Shown one piece after another: positions 1 through 9,551 of a DNA stretch of 33,184 nucleotides. The stretch is from Rugamonas sp. Lineage in GTDB: Bacteria; Pseudomonadota; Gammaproteobacteria; Burkholderiales; Burkholderiaceae_D. A model generated the notes under the pieces. It was not told where the DNA came from, ran no database searches, and worked only from the letters and a program-made list of their open reading frames with translations. The DNA lies in contig NZ_JANXMI010000039.1 in the NCBI RefSeq assembly GCF_025354735.1, positions 1 through 33,184 on the forward strand, read 5' to 3'. The stretch's first letter is position 1. Every line of letters starts with the position of its first letter. The translations under genes and the position numbers were made by a program.

Positions 1-518
<518 letters not shown>

Positions 519-529
519 ACGGGGGCGCC

Positions 530-1549
530 ATGCAAGCCATCCACTACGACCGCGCCACCGACGTCGCCCACGCGCTGCGCCTGGCGCAGCAGCCGGGCGC
601 CATGTACATCGGCGGCGGCACCAATCTGCTGGACCTGATGAAGGGCGACGTCGAACGGCCGCGGCGCCTGGTCGACATCACCCACATCGGCCTCGATCAA
701 GTCATCGAACTGCCCGACGGCGGCCTGCGCATCGGCGCGCTGGTGCGCAATAGCGACTGCGCCGACCATGCGCTGGTGCGCCAGCGTTATCCGCTGCTGT
801 CGCAGGCGCTGCTGGCCGGCGCCTCGCCGCAGCTGCGCAATATGGCGACGGTGGGCGGCAATCTGCTGCAACGCACGCGCTGTCCGTATTTCACCGACAC
901 CGCCTTCGAGCACTGCAACAAGCGCATGCCCGGTTCCGGCTGCGGCGCGCGCGAGGGCTACCACCGCATGCACGCGATACTGGGCGCCAGCGAGGCCTGC
1001 ATTGCCGTCAATCCCTCGGACATGAACGTGGCGCTGGCCGCGCTGGAGGCCGTGGTGCGGGTGGCGGGGCCGGGCGCCGAGCGCGCCATCGCGCTGGCCG
1101 ATTTCCACCGGCTGCCGGGCGCCACGCCGCAGATCGACACGCTGCTGCGGCCCGGTGAAATGATCGTCGCGGTCGATCTGCCGGCGTCGCCGTTCGCGCG
1201 CCACTCGCATTATTTAAAGGTGCGCGACCGCGCCAGCTATGCGTTCGCGCTGGTGTCGGTGGCGGCCGCGCTGGAGCTGGAGGGCGATGGCGTCACCGTG
1301 CGCCAGGCCCGCATCGCGCTGGGCGGCGTGGCGCACAAGCCGTGGCGGGTGGCCGCCGCCGAAGCGGCGCTGGCGGGCCAGCCGCTGAGCGACGCGCGCA
1401 GCCGCCAGGCCGCCGCGCTGCTGGTGGCCGGCGCCCAGGGCCGGCCCGACAACGCTTACAAGATCGAAATGGCGCAGCGCGCGGTGGTGCGCGCGTTGCG
1501 CAATGCGGCCAACGCAGACAATGCAGCCAGCACGGGAGAGCGCGCATGA
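530..1549 (+). CDS. paoB: Aldehyde oxidoreductase FAD-binding subunit with extra Fe-S cysteines
   Basis: Middle subunit (339 aa) of the PaoABC-type enzyme; it binds FAD and hands electrons to the acceptor. The N-terminal FAD-binding motif is [13 protein letters not shown] (about residues 26-38). The segment around residues 107-163 matches the PaoB insertion known to hold an additional [4Fe-4S] cluster, with C118, C129, C138 and C157 in the contexts RTRCPYF, HCNKR, GSGCGAR and [10 protein letters not shown]. This separates it from ordinary XdhB/CoxM proteins. The CO-dehydrogenase flavoprotein C-terminal domain follows. The ATG at 530 is chosen because the homology begins there and it lies 11 bp after the upstream stop; the frame is open much further upstream but only as a shadow of paoA. 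The stop overlaps the next gene's start as ATGA, so the two are probably translationally coupled. Confidence 0.92.
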   Translation: MQAIHYDRATDVAHALRLAQQPGAMYIGGGTNLLDLMKGDVERPRRLVDITHIGLDQVIELPDGGLRIGALVRNSDCADHALVRQRYPLLSQALLAGASPQLRNMATVGGNLLQRTRCPYFTDTAFEHCNKRMPGSGCGAREGYHRMHAILGASEACIAVNPSDMNVALAALEAVVRVAGPGAERAIALADFHRLPGATPQIDTLLRPGEMIVAVDLPASPFARHSHYLKVRDRASYAFALVSVAAALELEGDGVTVRQARIALGGVAHKPWRVAAAEAALAGQPLSDARSRQAAALLVAGAQGRPDNAYKIEMAQRAVVRALRNAANADNAASTGERA

Positions 1550-3855
1550 GTAACGCCAACATGAGGGGCGGCTTGGCCGCCGCCGACGCCACAAGCGGCG
1601 GCACCACAACCGGCGGCGCCGCCCGCGTCGCCGGCGGCGACATCATCGGCCAGCCCATGGACCGCACCGACGGCCGCCTGAAAGTGACGGGCGCGGCGCC
1701 GTTTTCGGCCGAGCGCGCGCTGCCGCGCATGGCGCACGCGGTGATCGTGCAGTCCACCATCGCCCACGGCCGCATCGTCGCCATCGACACGGCGGCGGCC
1801 TCGCGCATGCGCGGCGTGCAGCTGGTGCTGACGCACCTGAACGCGCTCAAGCTGCCCAAGCCCAAGCCGCCCGGGCCGGGCGAGCAGCCGCCGCAGCCGA
1901 AACTGAGTCTGCTGCAAGACGATGTGGTGCTGTACAACGGCCAGCTGATCGCGCTGGTGGTGGCCGACACGCTCGAGCACGCGCAGGACGCGGCGCGCGC
2001 CGTGCGCCCGCGCTACGAGCGGGCCCCCGCGCAGCTCGATTTCGAGGCCGCCGCCGCCACCGCGCGCAAGCCCAGGCCGCAGCCGGAGCGGCCCAGCGAG
2101 ACCAGTCGCGGCAACGTGGCCGGCGGCTGGCAGCGCGCCAGCGCCCGCGTCGACGCGGTCTACCGCACGCCGTTCGAGAACCACAATCCGATGGAGCCGC
2201 ACGCCACCGTCGCCAGCTGGGACGGCGACAGCCTCACCCTGTACGACGCCACCCAGCACGTGTCCGGCGTGCGCAAGACGGCCGCCCACACCTTCGGCAT
2301 CGCGCCCGACAAGGTGCGCGTGATCTGCCCCTACGTGGGCGGCGGCTTCGGCTGCAAGGGCACGACGTGGTCGCACGTGATGCTGGCGGCGCTGGCGGCG
2401 CGCCAGGCCGGCTGTCCCGTCAAGCTGGCGCTGGAGCGCACCCAGATGTACGGCCCGGTCGGCGCGCGCCCGCAAACGCGCCAGCAGCTGCGCCTGGCCG
2501 CGCTGGCCGACGGCACGCTGACGGCCATCGAGCACCACACGGTGTCGAGCACGGCCTTCCTCGACGACTTCACCGAGCCGTGCACGGCGCTCACGCGCAT
2601 GCTGTACGCGTCCGACAGCCTGCACACGACGCAGCTGCTGGCCACGCTGCACCTGGGCGTGCCGACCTTTATGCGGGCGCCGGGCGAGTCCAGCGGCAGC
2701 TTCGCGCTGGAGTCGGCGATGGATGAACTGGCTTATGAACTGCACATGGACCCGGTCGCGCTGCGGCTGAAAAACTACGCCGAGCGCGATCCCGAAAAAG
2801 ATTTGCCGTGGTCCGAGAAATCGCTGCGCGACTGCTACAAGATGGGCGCCGAGCGCTTCGGCTGGGCCCGCCGCACGGCCGCGCCGCGCTCGATGACGGC
2901 CGGCGGCCAGCTGGTCGGCTGGGGCATGGCGACGGCCACCTATCCGGCCAACCGGCAGGGCGCCAAGGCCTCGGCCACGCTGCTGGCGGACGGCACGGCC
3001 GTGGTGCGCAGCGGCTCGCAAGACCTGGGCACCGGCACCTACACGGTGATGACGCAGATCGCGGCCGAAACCCTGGGCCTGCCGGTGGCGCGGGTGCGCT
3101 TCGAGCTGGGCGACACGGCGCTGCCGGAGGCGCCGGTGTCGGGCGGCTCGCAGAGCGTGGCCAGCGTCGGCCCGGCCGTGCAGGCTGCGGCCCAGGCGCT
3201 GCGCGCCAAGCTGGTGGCGATGGCGAGCGCCGACCCCGCCTCGCCCCTGCATGGCGCGCCGGACGCCGAGGTCGACATGGACCAGGGCTGGCTGCTGCGG
3301 CGCTCCGGGTCCGGCGCAGCGGCGCAGCGCGAACCGCTGGCGGCGCTGCTGGCGCGCCACGGCGGCCAGCCCGTCAGCGCCGACGGCGGCGCCCAGCCGG
3401 GCGACGAGAAAAAGCAGTACGCGCTGCATTCCTTCGGCGCCGTGTTCGTCGAAGTCCACGTCGATCCCGACCTCGGCACGGTGCGGGTGCCGCGCGTGGT
3501 CGGCGTCTACGACGTGGGCCGGCTGATGAACCGCAAGACCGGCCATAGCCAGCTGATGGGCGGCATCGTCTGGGGCCTGGGCATGGCGCTGACGGAGCAG
3601 ACGGAGCTGGACTGGAACGCCGGCCGTGCCGTCAACGCCAACCTGGCCGACTACCACGTGCCCGTCAACGCCGACATCGGCACGCTCGACATTTCCGTGC
3701 TGTACCGGCCCGACCCCCATGTCAATCCGCTGGGCGCGCGCGGCATCGGCGAGATCGGCATCGTTGGCGTGGCCGCCGCCGTCGCCAACGCCGTCTATCA
3801 CGCGACAGGCAAACGTTTGCGCGCCTTGCCTATAACGCCAGATAAATTGATTTGA
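1546..3855 (+). CDS. paoC: Aldehyde oxidoreductase molybdenum-binding subunit
   Basis: Catalytic subunit (769 aa) carrying the molybdopterin cofactor; it oxidises aldehydes to acids. Visible features are the glycine-rich cofactor motif [10 protein letters not shown], the FMRAPGE motif, the [13 protein letters not shown] segment, and the C-terminal GARGIGEIG motif whose Glu (residue 736) corresponds to the catalytic glutamate of the xanthine dehydrogenase family. It is somewhat longer than E. coli PaoC (about 730 aa): there is a Gly/Thr/Ala-rich N-terminal extension (residues 1-35) and an Ala/Gln/Gly-rich insertion about two-thirds along. It begins inside the paoB stop (ATGA). No XdhC/PaoD-type cofactor-insertion chaperone follows within the window; the operon ends here before a 514-bp spacer. 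Substrate specificity cannot be read from the sequence. Confidence 0.92.
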   Translation: MSNANMRGGLAAADATSGGTTTGGAARVAGGDIIGQPMDRTDGRLKVTGAAPFSAERALPRMAHAVIVQSTIAHGRIVAIDTAAASRMRGVQLVLTHLNALKLPKPKPPGPGEQPPQPKLSLLQDDVVLYNGQLIALVVADTLEHAQDAARAVRPRYERAPAQLDFEAAAATARKPRPQPERPSETSRGNVAGGWQRASARVDAVYRTPFENHNPMEPHATVASWDGDSLTLYDATQHVSGVRKTAAHTFGIAPDKVRVICPYVGGGFGCKGTTWSHVMLAALAARQAGCPVKLALERTQMYGPVGARPQTRQQLRLAALADGTLTAIEHHTVSSTAFLDDFTEPCTALTRMLYASDSLHTTQLLATLHLGVPTFMRAPGESSGSFALESAMDELAYELHMDPVALRLKNYAERDPEKDLPWSEKSLRDCYKMGAERFGWARRTAAPRSMTAGGQLVGWGMATATYPANRQGAKASATLLADGTAVVRSGSQDLGTGTYTVMTQIAAETLGLPVARVRFELGDTALPEAPVSGGSQSVASVGPAVQAAAQALRAKLVAMASADPASPLHGAPDAEVDMDQGWLLRRSGSGAAAQREPLAALLARHGGQPVSADGGAQPGDEKKQYALHSFGAVFVEVHVDPDLGTVRVPRVVGVYDVGRLMNRKTGHSQLMGGIVWGLGMALTEQTELDWNAGRAVNANLADYHVPVNADIGTLDISVLYRPDPHVNPLGARGIGEIGIVGVAAAVANAVYHATGKRLRALPITPDKLI

Positions 3856-3920
3856 GGCCTGTCACGCAAATGTAACAATTTGTATTTTGGCGACACAATT
3901 ACATGCAAAGTTGAAAATAA

Positions 3921-3942
3921 GTTTTTGCCAATTGGCAAAAAC
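3921..3942. promoter_or_regulatory. Perfect 22-bp palindrome, candidate operator
   Basis: The half GTTTTTGCCAA is followed immediately by its exact reverse complement, giving an uninterrupted 11+11 bp dyad with a TTGCCAATTGGCAA core. With no loop it is better suited to a dimeric repressor/activator site than to a terminator. It lies 66 bp after paoC and about 155 bp upstream of the predicted -35 of the receptor gene. The regulator is not identified. Confidence 0.55.
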
Positions 3943-4096
3943 AATCCAAATTTAAACCGTTTGCGCGGCCCGATTTCCCAACAAAATACCGTCGCTGGCG
4001 CCATTGCGGCGGTTTTACTTGTCCATCCTTAAAAAACACTTAAAACACACAATTTTTACATTCTTTATTTCCCCTTGTTGTTTTGTTTCCACGTCG

Positions 4097-4126
4097 TTGA
4101 CACGGTTTCCAGCGTTGTGTTTTTAT
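4097..4126 (+). promoter_or_regulatory. Predicted sigma70 promoter of the TonB receptor gene
   Basis: A consensus -35 TTGACA (4097-4102) is followed after 18 bp by TTTTAT (4121-4126), a 4/6 match to the -10 consensus. Transcription would start near 4133 and leave a leader of roughly 235 nt before the receptor ATG. The -35 is strong; the -10 and the exact start are inferred. Confidence 0.45.
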
Positions 4127-4313
4127 GACGGTCGAGTCCGCATATCCACGAGGTGATGCGGGCCGTGGGACTAGCCGCCTACCGAGCGGTTGATTATTAG
4201 ATTGGCAAACGCACGACAAAGCAAGACGAGTACTGGTTCAGTTGCAAGTGTAGGCCGTGAGGTTAGCTTTGCTGAAACACGTAATAGTTTTACTCCAGCA
4301 TAGCCAACACCAT

Positions 4314-4340
4314 CCGGAACGACCGCCACGCGGCGTCCGG
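4314..4340 (+). promoter_or_regulatory. Leader stem-loop just upstream of the receptor start
   Basis: CCGGA (4314-4318) pairs with TCCGG (4336-4340), enclosing an inner CGCC-ACGC-GGCG hairpin with a 5-nt bulge on the 5' side. No U-run follows, so it is not a terminator. It ends 29 nt before the ATG, where it could influence ribosome access or RNA stability. No known riboswitch class was recognised in the leader. Confidence 0.4.
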
Positions 4341-4369
4341 CTTACCTTCAATTAATCGGGACTTTAATC

Positions 4370-7150
4370 ATGACCAAAGAAAAAATTCTGTCGCGCTCGC
4401 TGCGCCTGATGTTCTCCAGCAGCGTCGTGCTGGGACTGGGCGCCATCTCGGTGGCCCAGGCACAAACGGCCGACACCGCCGCTCCTTCGATGCAGCGCGT
4501 CGAAGTGACCGGTACCTCGATCAAGCGCGCGCAAGCCGAAGGCGCGTTGCCGGTACAGACCGTCACCCACGAAGACATCCAGAAACTGGGCGTCACCTCG
4601 ACCGATCAACTGCTCAATTCGATCACCGCCAACACCAGCGTCGGCGCCGTCAACGCGGCCCAGGGCGCCGGTTCGTCGACCTACGGCGAAGCGACCGCCT
4701 CGCTGCGCGGCATCGGCGCCAGCAAAACGCTGGTGCTGGTCAACGGCCGCCGCCTGGCCAACTACGCCACCGACGGCACCGCCGTCGACGTCAACTCGAT
4801 CCCGCTGGCGGCAGTCGACCACGTGGAAATCCTGAAAGACGGCGCCTCCGGCGTCTACGGTTCCGACGCCATCGGCGGCGTCATCAACTTCATCCTGCGC
4901 AACAACTTCAATGGCGTGGAAGTGAACGGCTACTCCAGCGGCACCAAGGATGGTGGCGGCGCCAACAACAAGGCCAGCATCCTGGTCGGCTTCGGCGACT
5001 TCGACACCGACCGCTACAACATCACCCTGTCGGCCGACGTCAGCAAAGACAAGGCGATCTACGGTAGCCAGCGCGGTTACGCGCGTAACGGCTGGGACAA
5101 CGGCGGTCGTTACGACCACAGCGCCACCCCTAGCGGCAACCTGACCACTTTCGTGCCGACCACCGCCACCAACAGCACCGGCTATGTGCCGCACTCGCTG
5201 GGCAACCTCGGTTCGTCGATCGGCAATCCGCTGTCGGCCAACAACGGCGCCAATTGCAACGTCAATGGCAGCGCCTACGACGCCAACACCGGTTCCTGCC
5301 GCTACAACTCGTCCGATCTGGTGCCGCTGACGCCGGAAATTTCGCGCCAGAACCTGGCCGGCAGCCTGCGCTTCAAGCTCGACGAGAACAATGAAGTGTT
5401 CATGGAAGGCTTCCATTCGCACCAGAAGACCACCACCAACGAGCAAGCTTCGCCTTACAGCAACAGCTTCCTGGAAACCGACACCGCCTTCGCCAAGTCG
5501 AATGTGTACCCGTCGATCATCCTGTCGCCTAGCAGCCCTTACTACCCGGCCGCCTACATCGCCGCCCACAACCCGGCAGCGGCAGGCCAACCGGTCAGCG
5601 TCAGCTACCGCGCCTTCGACGCCGGCGGCCGCGCCCACGAAGATATCGGCAACAACACCCACCTGGTGATCGGTGCCCGCGGCACGGTCAAGGGCTACGA
5701 CTACGACGTCGCCTACACCCACAACGTCAGCGATGTGACCGAAAGCACCCAGGGCGGCTACCAGAACCAGGTCGCACTGGTTTCGCTGCTGAGCAACAAC
5801 CCAGCCTTCAACCCGTTCGCCGCGACGCAGTCGCCGGCGCTGGCCGCGCAAATCCGCGCGACCAACTACAACGGCGAGATGATCAACTCGACCCTGACCA
5901 ACGACGCACTGAACGCCCGTATTTCCGGCGATCTGTACCAGTTGCCAGCCGGTATGGCCAAGTTCGCGTTCGGCGGCTCGCTGACCGACGAGAACCTGAA
6001 GTTCGACCCGTCGGTCGCCTATCAGTCGGGCGACATTTCCGGCTACGGCGGCCAGGCGCTGCCGCTGTCGGCATCGCGCAACTCGTCGGCCCTGTTCGGC
6101 GAAGTCAACGTGCCTATCCTGAAGACGCTGGAAGCCGATCTGGCGGTCCGTACCGACCGTTACCCATCGGCCACGGCGACCAATCCGAAGATCAGCCTGC
6201 GTTACCAGCCGCTGCAGCAACTGCTGCTGCGCGCATCGTATGGCAAGGGCTTCCGCGAAGCGGCGTTGCCTGAGCTGTTCACGCCACAGTCGTCCGGCAC
6301 CTCTGCCACCTTCAAGGATCCGGTCACCGGCACCGTGGGCCAGTTCACCCAGACCACTGGTGGCGCCGCCAACCTGAAGCCTGAGAAGTCCGAGCAGTCG
6401 TCGATCGGCTTCGTGGTCGACCCGGTCAAGGGCCTGTCGATCGCCGTCGATTACTGGAAGATCAACGTCAACAACCTGATCACCAGCTACGACCCTGAGC
6501 TGCTGGTCGACAAGGCTGCCGCCGGCGATGCCGCCTACGCCAAGTTCGTCAGCCGCGACTCGGCCGGCAACATCACCAACATCGACGCCACCAACATCAA
6601 TGCCAACTCGCTGAAAACCGAGGGCATCGATCTGGACGTGCGTTGGGCCATCCTGAAGAGCGCCACGCTGGGCAATTTCAGCGCGCGCCTGAACGGCACC
6701 TACGTCAACAAGTATGACGAAACCCTGATCGACGGCACCGTGCAGCACAGCGTGGCCTCGACCATCGACGGCGAAGGCAACAAGCTCAACGCGGTCGCCG
6801 CCGGCGGTGTCATCTTCCGCTGGAAGCACCAGCTGACGCTGGACTGGAAATACAAGGAGTTCGGTGTCGACGTGATCCAGAACTACCAGTCGGGCTACTA
6901 TGACAGCGCCCGTTTCGATTCGGCCACCGGTACCGATGCCCAGCACGTGGGCGCGTTCACGACCTGGGATCTGCAAGGCTCCTACTCGGGCGTGAAGAAC
7001 CTGACGCTGCGCGTCGGCGTGAAGAACCTGTTCAACCGTGCGCCGCCTGTGGCGATCACGGCCGGCCAGTACTTCCAGTCGGGCTACGATCCTAGCTACT
7101 ACGATGCACACGGCCAGACCGGCTATGTCAGCGCGACCTACAAGTTCTAA
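4370..7150 (+). CDS. TonB-dependent outer-membrane receptor
   Basis: 926-aa outer-membrane active transporter driven by the TonB-ExbBD system. Residues 1-31 form a Sec signal peptide (basic start, hydrophobic core, cleavage after AQA). A TonB-box-like RVEVTG follows at about 43-48, then the plug domain (about 55-170) with the motifs LRGIGASKTLVLVNGRR and VEILKDGASGVYGSDAIGGVINFI. The rest is a 22-strand type beta-barrel with the late motif LRVGVKNLFNRAPP and the terminal aromatic residue (YKF) typical of outer-membrane proteins. The Shine-Dalgarno before the ATG is weak (GGGAC). The gene stands alone between a long leader and a strong terminator. The ligand is unknown: this subfamily covers carbohydrate, peptide and metal-chelate receptors, and no substrate enzyme is adjacent except the aldehyde oxidoreductase upstream. 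Confidence 0.93.
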   Translation: MTKEKILSRSLRLMFSSSVVLGLGAISVAQAQTADTAAPSMQRVEVTGTSIKRAQAEGALPVQTVTHEDIQKLGVTSTDQLLNSITANTSVGAVNAAQGAGSSTYGEATASLRGIGASKTLVLVNGRRLANYATDGTAVDVNSIPLAAVDHVEILKDGASGVYGSDAIGGVINFILRNNFNGVEVNGYSSGTKDGGGANNKASILVGFGDFDTDRYNITLSADVSKDKAIYGSQRGYARNGWDNGGRYDHSATPSGNLTTFVPTTATNSTGYVPHSLGNLGSSIGNPLSANNGANCNVNGSAYDANTGSCRYNSSDLVPLTPEISRQNLAGSLRFKLDENNEVFMEGFHSHQKTTTNEQASPYSNSFLETDTAFAKSNVYPSIILSPSSPYYPAAYIAAHNPAAAGQPVSVSYRAFDAGGRAHEDIGNNTHLVIGARGTVKGYDYDVAYTHNVSDVTESTQGGYQNQVALVSLLSNNPAFNPFAATQSPALAAQIRATNYNGEMINSTLTNDALNARISGDLYQLPAGMAKFAFGGSLTDENLKFDPSVAYQSGDISGYGGQALPLSASRNSSALFGEVNVPILKTLEADLAVRTDRYPSATATNPKISLRYQPLQQLLLRASYGKGFREAALPELFTPQSSGTSATFKDPVTGTVGQFTQTTGGAANLKPEKSEQSSIGFVVDPVKGLSIAVDYWKINVNNLITSYDPELLVDKAAAGDAAYAKFVSRDSAGNITNIDATNINANSLKTEGIDLDVRWAILKSATLGNFSARLNGTYVNKYDETLIDGTVQHSVASTIDGEGNKLNAVAAGGVIFRWKHQLTLDWKYKEFGVDVIQNYQSGYYDSARFDSATGTDAQHVGAFTTWDLQGSYSGVKNLTLRVGVKNLFNRAPPVAITAGQYFQSGYDPSYYDAHGQTGYVSATYKF

Positions 7151-7176
7151 GTTGAACGCGTAGTCAGTAGCAACTT

Positions 7177-7240
7177 AAAAGACCCCATCGGCCCCGAGCG
7201 CGTTGAAAATCGCGTTCGGGGCTGGTGGGGTCTTTTTTTT
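7177..7240 (+). terminator. Strong rho-independent terminator, probably bidirectional
   Basis: AAAAGACCCCA (7177-7187) pairs with TGGGGTCTTTT (7226-7236). Inside, GCCCCGA (7191-7197) pairs with TCGGGGC (7216-7222), and CGCG (7199-7202) pairs with CGCG (7211-7214). Eight T residues end the plus-strand structure; the A-run at its other end gives a U-tract for the minus strand. It separates the convergent receptor and carboxylesterase genes and can serve both. Confidence 0.93.
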
Positions 7241-7335
7241 GTGGCGGGAATTGAAGCGGGGCTGCTGCTGGTGCTGGTGCCGCGGAGAGTCGCGGCGCGG
7301 AAATAGCGGCCAACGCCGCAGCTGCCGGCGCGGTT

Positions 7336-8004
7336 TTAGGCCAGCACGCGCTTGAGCCAGGCGCCGATGTGGACCACTTCGTCCTGGCACAGCGAATGCT
7401 GCATGGGATAGTCATGCCATTCGACATGGTAGCCGAGCTGCTTGAGCAGGTCGCGCGACTGTTCGGCGCGTGCCAGCGGGATCACCGGGTCCATGCGGCC
7501 GTGCACCATGAAGATGGGCGTGGCCAGGCTGGCGGCCGTGTGTTCCTTGATGGCCAGGTCGGCGATCGGCACGTAGCCGGACAGGCACATCATGCCGCCC
7601 AGCTTTTCGGGGTGGCGCAGGCCGGTCTGCAAGGTCATGGCGCAGCCCTGCGAGAAGCCGGCCAGGATGATGCGGTCGGCCGCGATGCCGCGCGCCTGTT
7701 CGCGCGCGATCAGCGCTTCGACTTTCAGCTGCGAGGCGCGCAGGCCGGCGGCGTCTTCCTGGCGGCCCAGGTCGGTGGCGACGATGTCGTACCAGGCCCG
7801 CATCACGTGGCCGCCGTTGATGGTGACGGGCATGGCGTCGGCGTTGGGGAAGATGAAGCGGATCGGCGGCAAGCCGTCCAGGTCGAGCTCGTCGACCATG
7901 GGCAGGAAGTCGTTGGCGTCGGCGCCCAGGCCGTGCATCCAGATGATGGCGACGCTCGGCTTGGCGCCGCTTTCTTTTTCGATGGTGTGCAGCAGGGTGC
8001 TCAT
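7336..8004 (-). CDS. Alpha/beta hydrolase, carboxylesterase/phospholipase family
   Basis: 222-aa serine hydrolase of the bacterial carboxylesterase / acyl-protein-thioesterase-like family, hydrolysing short acyl esters. The WMHGLGAD oxyanion motif lies at 23-30. The nucleophile is S118 in GFSQG; the triad is completed by D172 (GRMDP) and H203 (MQHSL). The start at 8004 is supported by an AAAGGA ribosome-binding site about six bases upstream and by the usual family length. The same frame stays open upstream to an ATG at 8202, which would add a signal-peptide-like segment and a serine run (see findings); the shorter form is preferred. It lies downstream of mogA in the same direction with a 202-bp gap and ends near the shared terminator. 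Confidence 0.88.
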   Translation of the reverse strand: MSTLLHTIEKESGAKPSVAIIWMHGLGADANDFLPMVDELDLDGLPPIRFIFPNADAMPVTINGGHVMRAWYDIVATDLGRQEDAAGLRASQLKVEALIAREQARGIAADRIILAGFSQGCAMTLQTGLRHPEKLGGMMCLSGYVPIADLAIKEHTAASLATPIFMVHGRMDPVIPLARAEQSRDLLKQLGYHVEWHDYPMQHSLCQDEVVHIGAWLKRVLA

Positions 8005-8206
8005 GGGTGTCCTTTTAGCGGGAAGATGGGGGGAGGCGGCATCGGATGAAGACGATGAGGATGACGATGGGGACGACGATAAGGATGACGCTGAGCGGGC
8101 CGGCGCGGCGGCGGCCGATGGCGCGGCGGCGCGGGACCAGCCCATGCGGCCGCCGCCCGTGGCGAGCGCGGCCAGTGCCAGCACGCAGGCGCGCCGGCGC
8201 ATGGAA

Positions 8207-8836
8207 TCAGGCGGCCGGCGTCGGCCGCAGCGCCGACTTGGGCCGGAAGGCCTTGCAGACGGCGGCATCGGTTTCGATGTAGGGGCCGCCGATCAGGTCG
8301 ACGCAATAGGGCACGGCGGCGAAGATGCCGCCCACCAGCGAGGCGCCGGCTGCGTCCTTCAAGCCTTCCAGCGTTTCCTTGATGGCTTTGGGCTGGCCGG
8401 GCAGGTTCAGGATCAGGGCCGCGTGGTCGGGCGTCTCGCGGATCACGGCCAGCTGGCGCGACAGGATGGCGGTCGGCACGAAGTGCAGGCTGATCTGTCG
8501 CATCTGTTCGCCGAAGCCGGGCATTTCCCGCGTGCCGACGGCCAGCGTGGCTTCGGGCGTGACGTCGCGCCGGGCCGGGCCGGTGCCGCCGGTGGTCAGC
8601 ACCAGCGCGCAGCGGGCCGTGTCGACCAGCTCGATCAGCGTCGCTTCGATCTGCGCGCGGTCGTCGGGGATGAGGCGGGTTTCGACGCGGAACGGCGTCG
8701 TCAGCGCGGCGCGCAACCAGTCGTGCAGGGCCGGGATGCCCAGGTCCTGGTAGGTGCCGGCGCTGGCGCGGTCGGACACCGACACCAGGCCGATGACCAG
8801 TTCCGCGTCGGCGGGGCGGGCGCTGTTACTCGTCAT
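8207..8836 (-). CDS. mogA: Molybdopterin adenylyltransferase
   Basis: 209-aa cytoplasmic enzyme that adenylates molybdopterin, the step before molybdenum insertion in cofactor synthesis. The signature TTGGTGPARRDVTPEATLAV and the downstream REMPGFGEQMRQISLHFVPTAILSRQ and LNLPGQPKAIKETLEG segments are nearly identical to E. coli MogA, so this is not MoaB. The C-terminus (AFRPKSALR) also matches the MogA ending. The ATG at 8836 was chosen because homology starts shortly after it; an upstream ATG at 8896 would lie deep inside darP. It overlaps the 3' end of darP by 11 bp, suggesting coupled translation. It could supply cofactor to the PaoC-type enzyme at the left of the window, though mogA normally serves all molybdoenzymes. 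Confidence 0.93.
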   Translation of the reverse strand: MTSNSARPADAELVIGLVSVSDRASAGTYQDLGIPALHDWLRAALTTPFRVETRLIPDDRAQIEATLIELVDTARCALVLTTGGTGPARRDVTPEATLAVGTREMPGFGEQMRQISLHFVPTAILSRQLAVIRETPDHAALILNLPGQPKAIKETLEGLKDAAGASLVGGIFAAVPYCVDLIGGPYIETDAAVCKAFRPKSALRPTPAA

Positions 8837-9455
8837 CGCCTTCGTGGCCGTGGCCGGCGCCGCCGTCGTGGTCGCCATCGTCGAGGTCGGCGTCATCGGC
8901 GGCCGGCTTGTTCTTCTTGGCGTCGATCTGCTTGAGGATCTGGAAGATTTCGCGGTAGGCTTTCGGCGGCTTCTTCTCGGCCTGCTCCTTGCGGGCGTTG
9001 CGGATCAGGGTGCGCAGGTGCTGGGCGTCCAGTTCCGGGTTCTCGGCCAGCAGCGTGGTCAAGACCTTGTCGTCGGCCAGCAACTTGTCGCGGCGCCGTT
9101 CCAGCGCGTGCATGGCGTTGGTGTCGGCCTTGGACAGACCCTTCCAGCTGTCGATGGCGCGCTGGATGGCGGCCACTTCGGCCTCGTCGAGCGTGCGCAT
9201 CTTCTTGCCCACGTATTGCAGCGCGCGGCGGCGGCCTTCGTGGTTGGTGATGAGCTGGCATTCGAGGATGGCGTCGCGCACGTCCTCCGGCATCGGCACG
9301 CGCTTGACGCGGTCGCGCGGCTCGGCGATCAGGGCCGCGCCCAGGTCTTGCAGGGCGTTGACCTGGCGTTTCATCTCGGATTTCGAAGGGCGCTCGTACT
9401 CTTGTTCGAACTCGGTGGAGCTGAAGCCGACGGCGCCGCGGTTTGGATTGACCAT
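8826..9455 (-). CDS. darP: Dual-action ribosomal maturation protein DarP (YjgA/DUF615)
   Basis: 209-aa protein of the YjgA/DUF615 family, associated with late 50S-subunit assembly (renamed DarP in E. coli). Typical segments are EYERPSKSEMKRQVNALQDLG near the N-terminus, RRRALQYVGKKMR in the middle, and RNARKEQAEKKPPKAYREIFQ in the basic C-terminal part. An acidic Asp/Gly/His-rich tail (last 25 or so residues) extends beyond the conserved fold and shares its DNA with the start of mogA. It is transcribed divergently from pmbA, an arrangement also seen in many other proteobacteria. The ATG at 9455 is preceded only by a weak purine-rich stretch (AGAGAG). Confidence 0.92.
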   Translation of the reverse strand: MVNPNRGAVGFSSTEFEQEYERPSKSEMKRQVNALQDLGAALIAEPRDRVKRVPMPEDVRDAILECQLITNHEGRRRALQYVGKKMRTLDEAEVAAIQRAIDSWKGLSKADTNAMHALERRRDKLLADDKVLTTLLAENPELDAQHLRTLIRNARKEQAEKKPPKAYREIFQILKQIDAKKNKPAADDADLDDGDHDGGAGHGHEGDDE

Positions 9456-9491
9456 AATATTAACTCTCTGCCGGGGCGTGTAGCCAACCCC

Positions 9492-9517
9492 TGTAAACTG
9501 TAAACGACTGCTATGAT
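9492..9517 (+). promoter_or_regulatory. Divergent darP/pmbA promoter region: -10 element and TGTAAAC repeat
   Basis: TATGAT at 9512-9517 is a good -10 box facing pmbA; it overlaps an ATG at 9513, which argues that pmbA translation begins at the later ATG (9552). Two adjacent copies of the 7-mer TGTAAAC lie at 9492-9505. No clear -35 is visible at 17 bp. The 96-bp gap must also hold the darP promoter on the other strand. Confidence 0.4.
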
Positions 9518-9551
9518 AACTGTTTTAGCGGCCATCCGAAGAAAACAGCCC

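Larger units (their letters stand above)
3856..4369. other. AT-rich intergenic region between paoC and the TonB receptor
   Basis: 514 bp without a convincing gene and strikingly AT-richer than its surroundings. It holds a perfect palindrome (3921-3942), a good sigma70-like promoter (4097-4126), and about 240 nt of probable transcribed leader with local stem-loops, the last one close to the receptor's start codon. No U-tailed terminator for paoC was found. Confidence 0.7.

Noticed and set aside
1456..3801. 781-codon open frame on the minus strand opposite paoC
   Set aside because: It is a high-GC shadow of paoC; its translation is His/Arg/Ala/Gly-rich without any recognisable motif, while paoC on the other strand is unmistakable.
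4133..4313. Known riboswitch (guanidine, TPP, SAH or similar) in the receptor leader
   Set aside because: Parts such as GACTAGCCGCC and ACCGAGCGG looked suggestive, but no class-defining conserved core could be matched.
4364..7111. 915-codon open frame on the minus strand opposite the TonB receptor
   Set aside because: Antisense shadow with a Val/Gly/Arg-rich translation lacking signal peptide or domains; the plus-strand frame has a full receptor architecture.
7592..8935. 447-codon plus-strand frame with an acidic Asp/Glu run
   Set aside because: It crosses the carboxylesterase, mogA and darP genes antisense. The acidic run is the complement of the Ser-codon repeat at about 8040-8095, and no homology or ribosome-binding site supports it.
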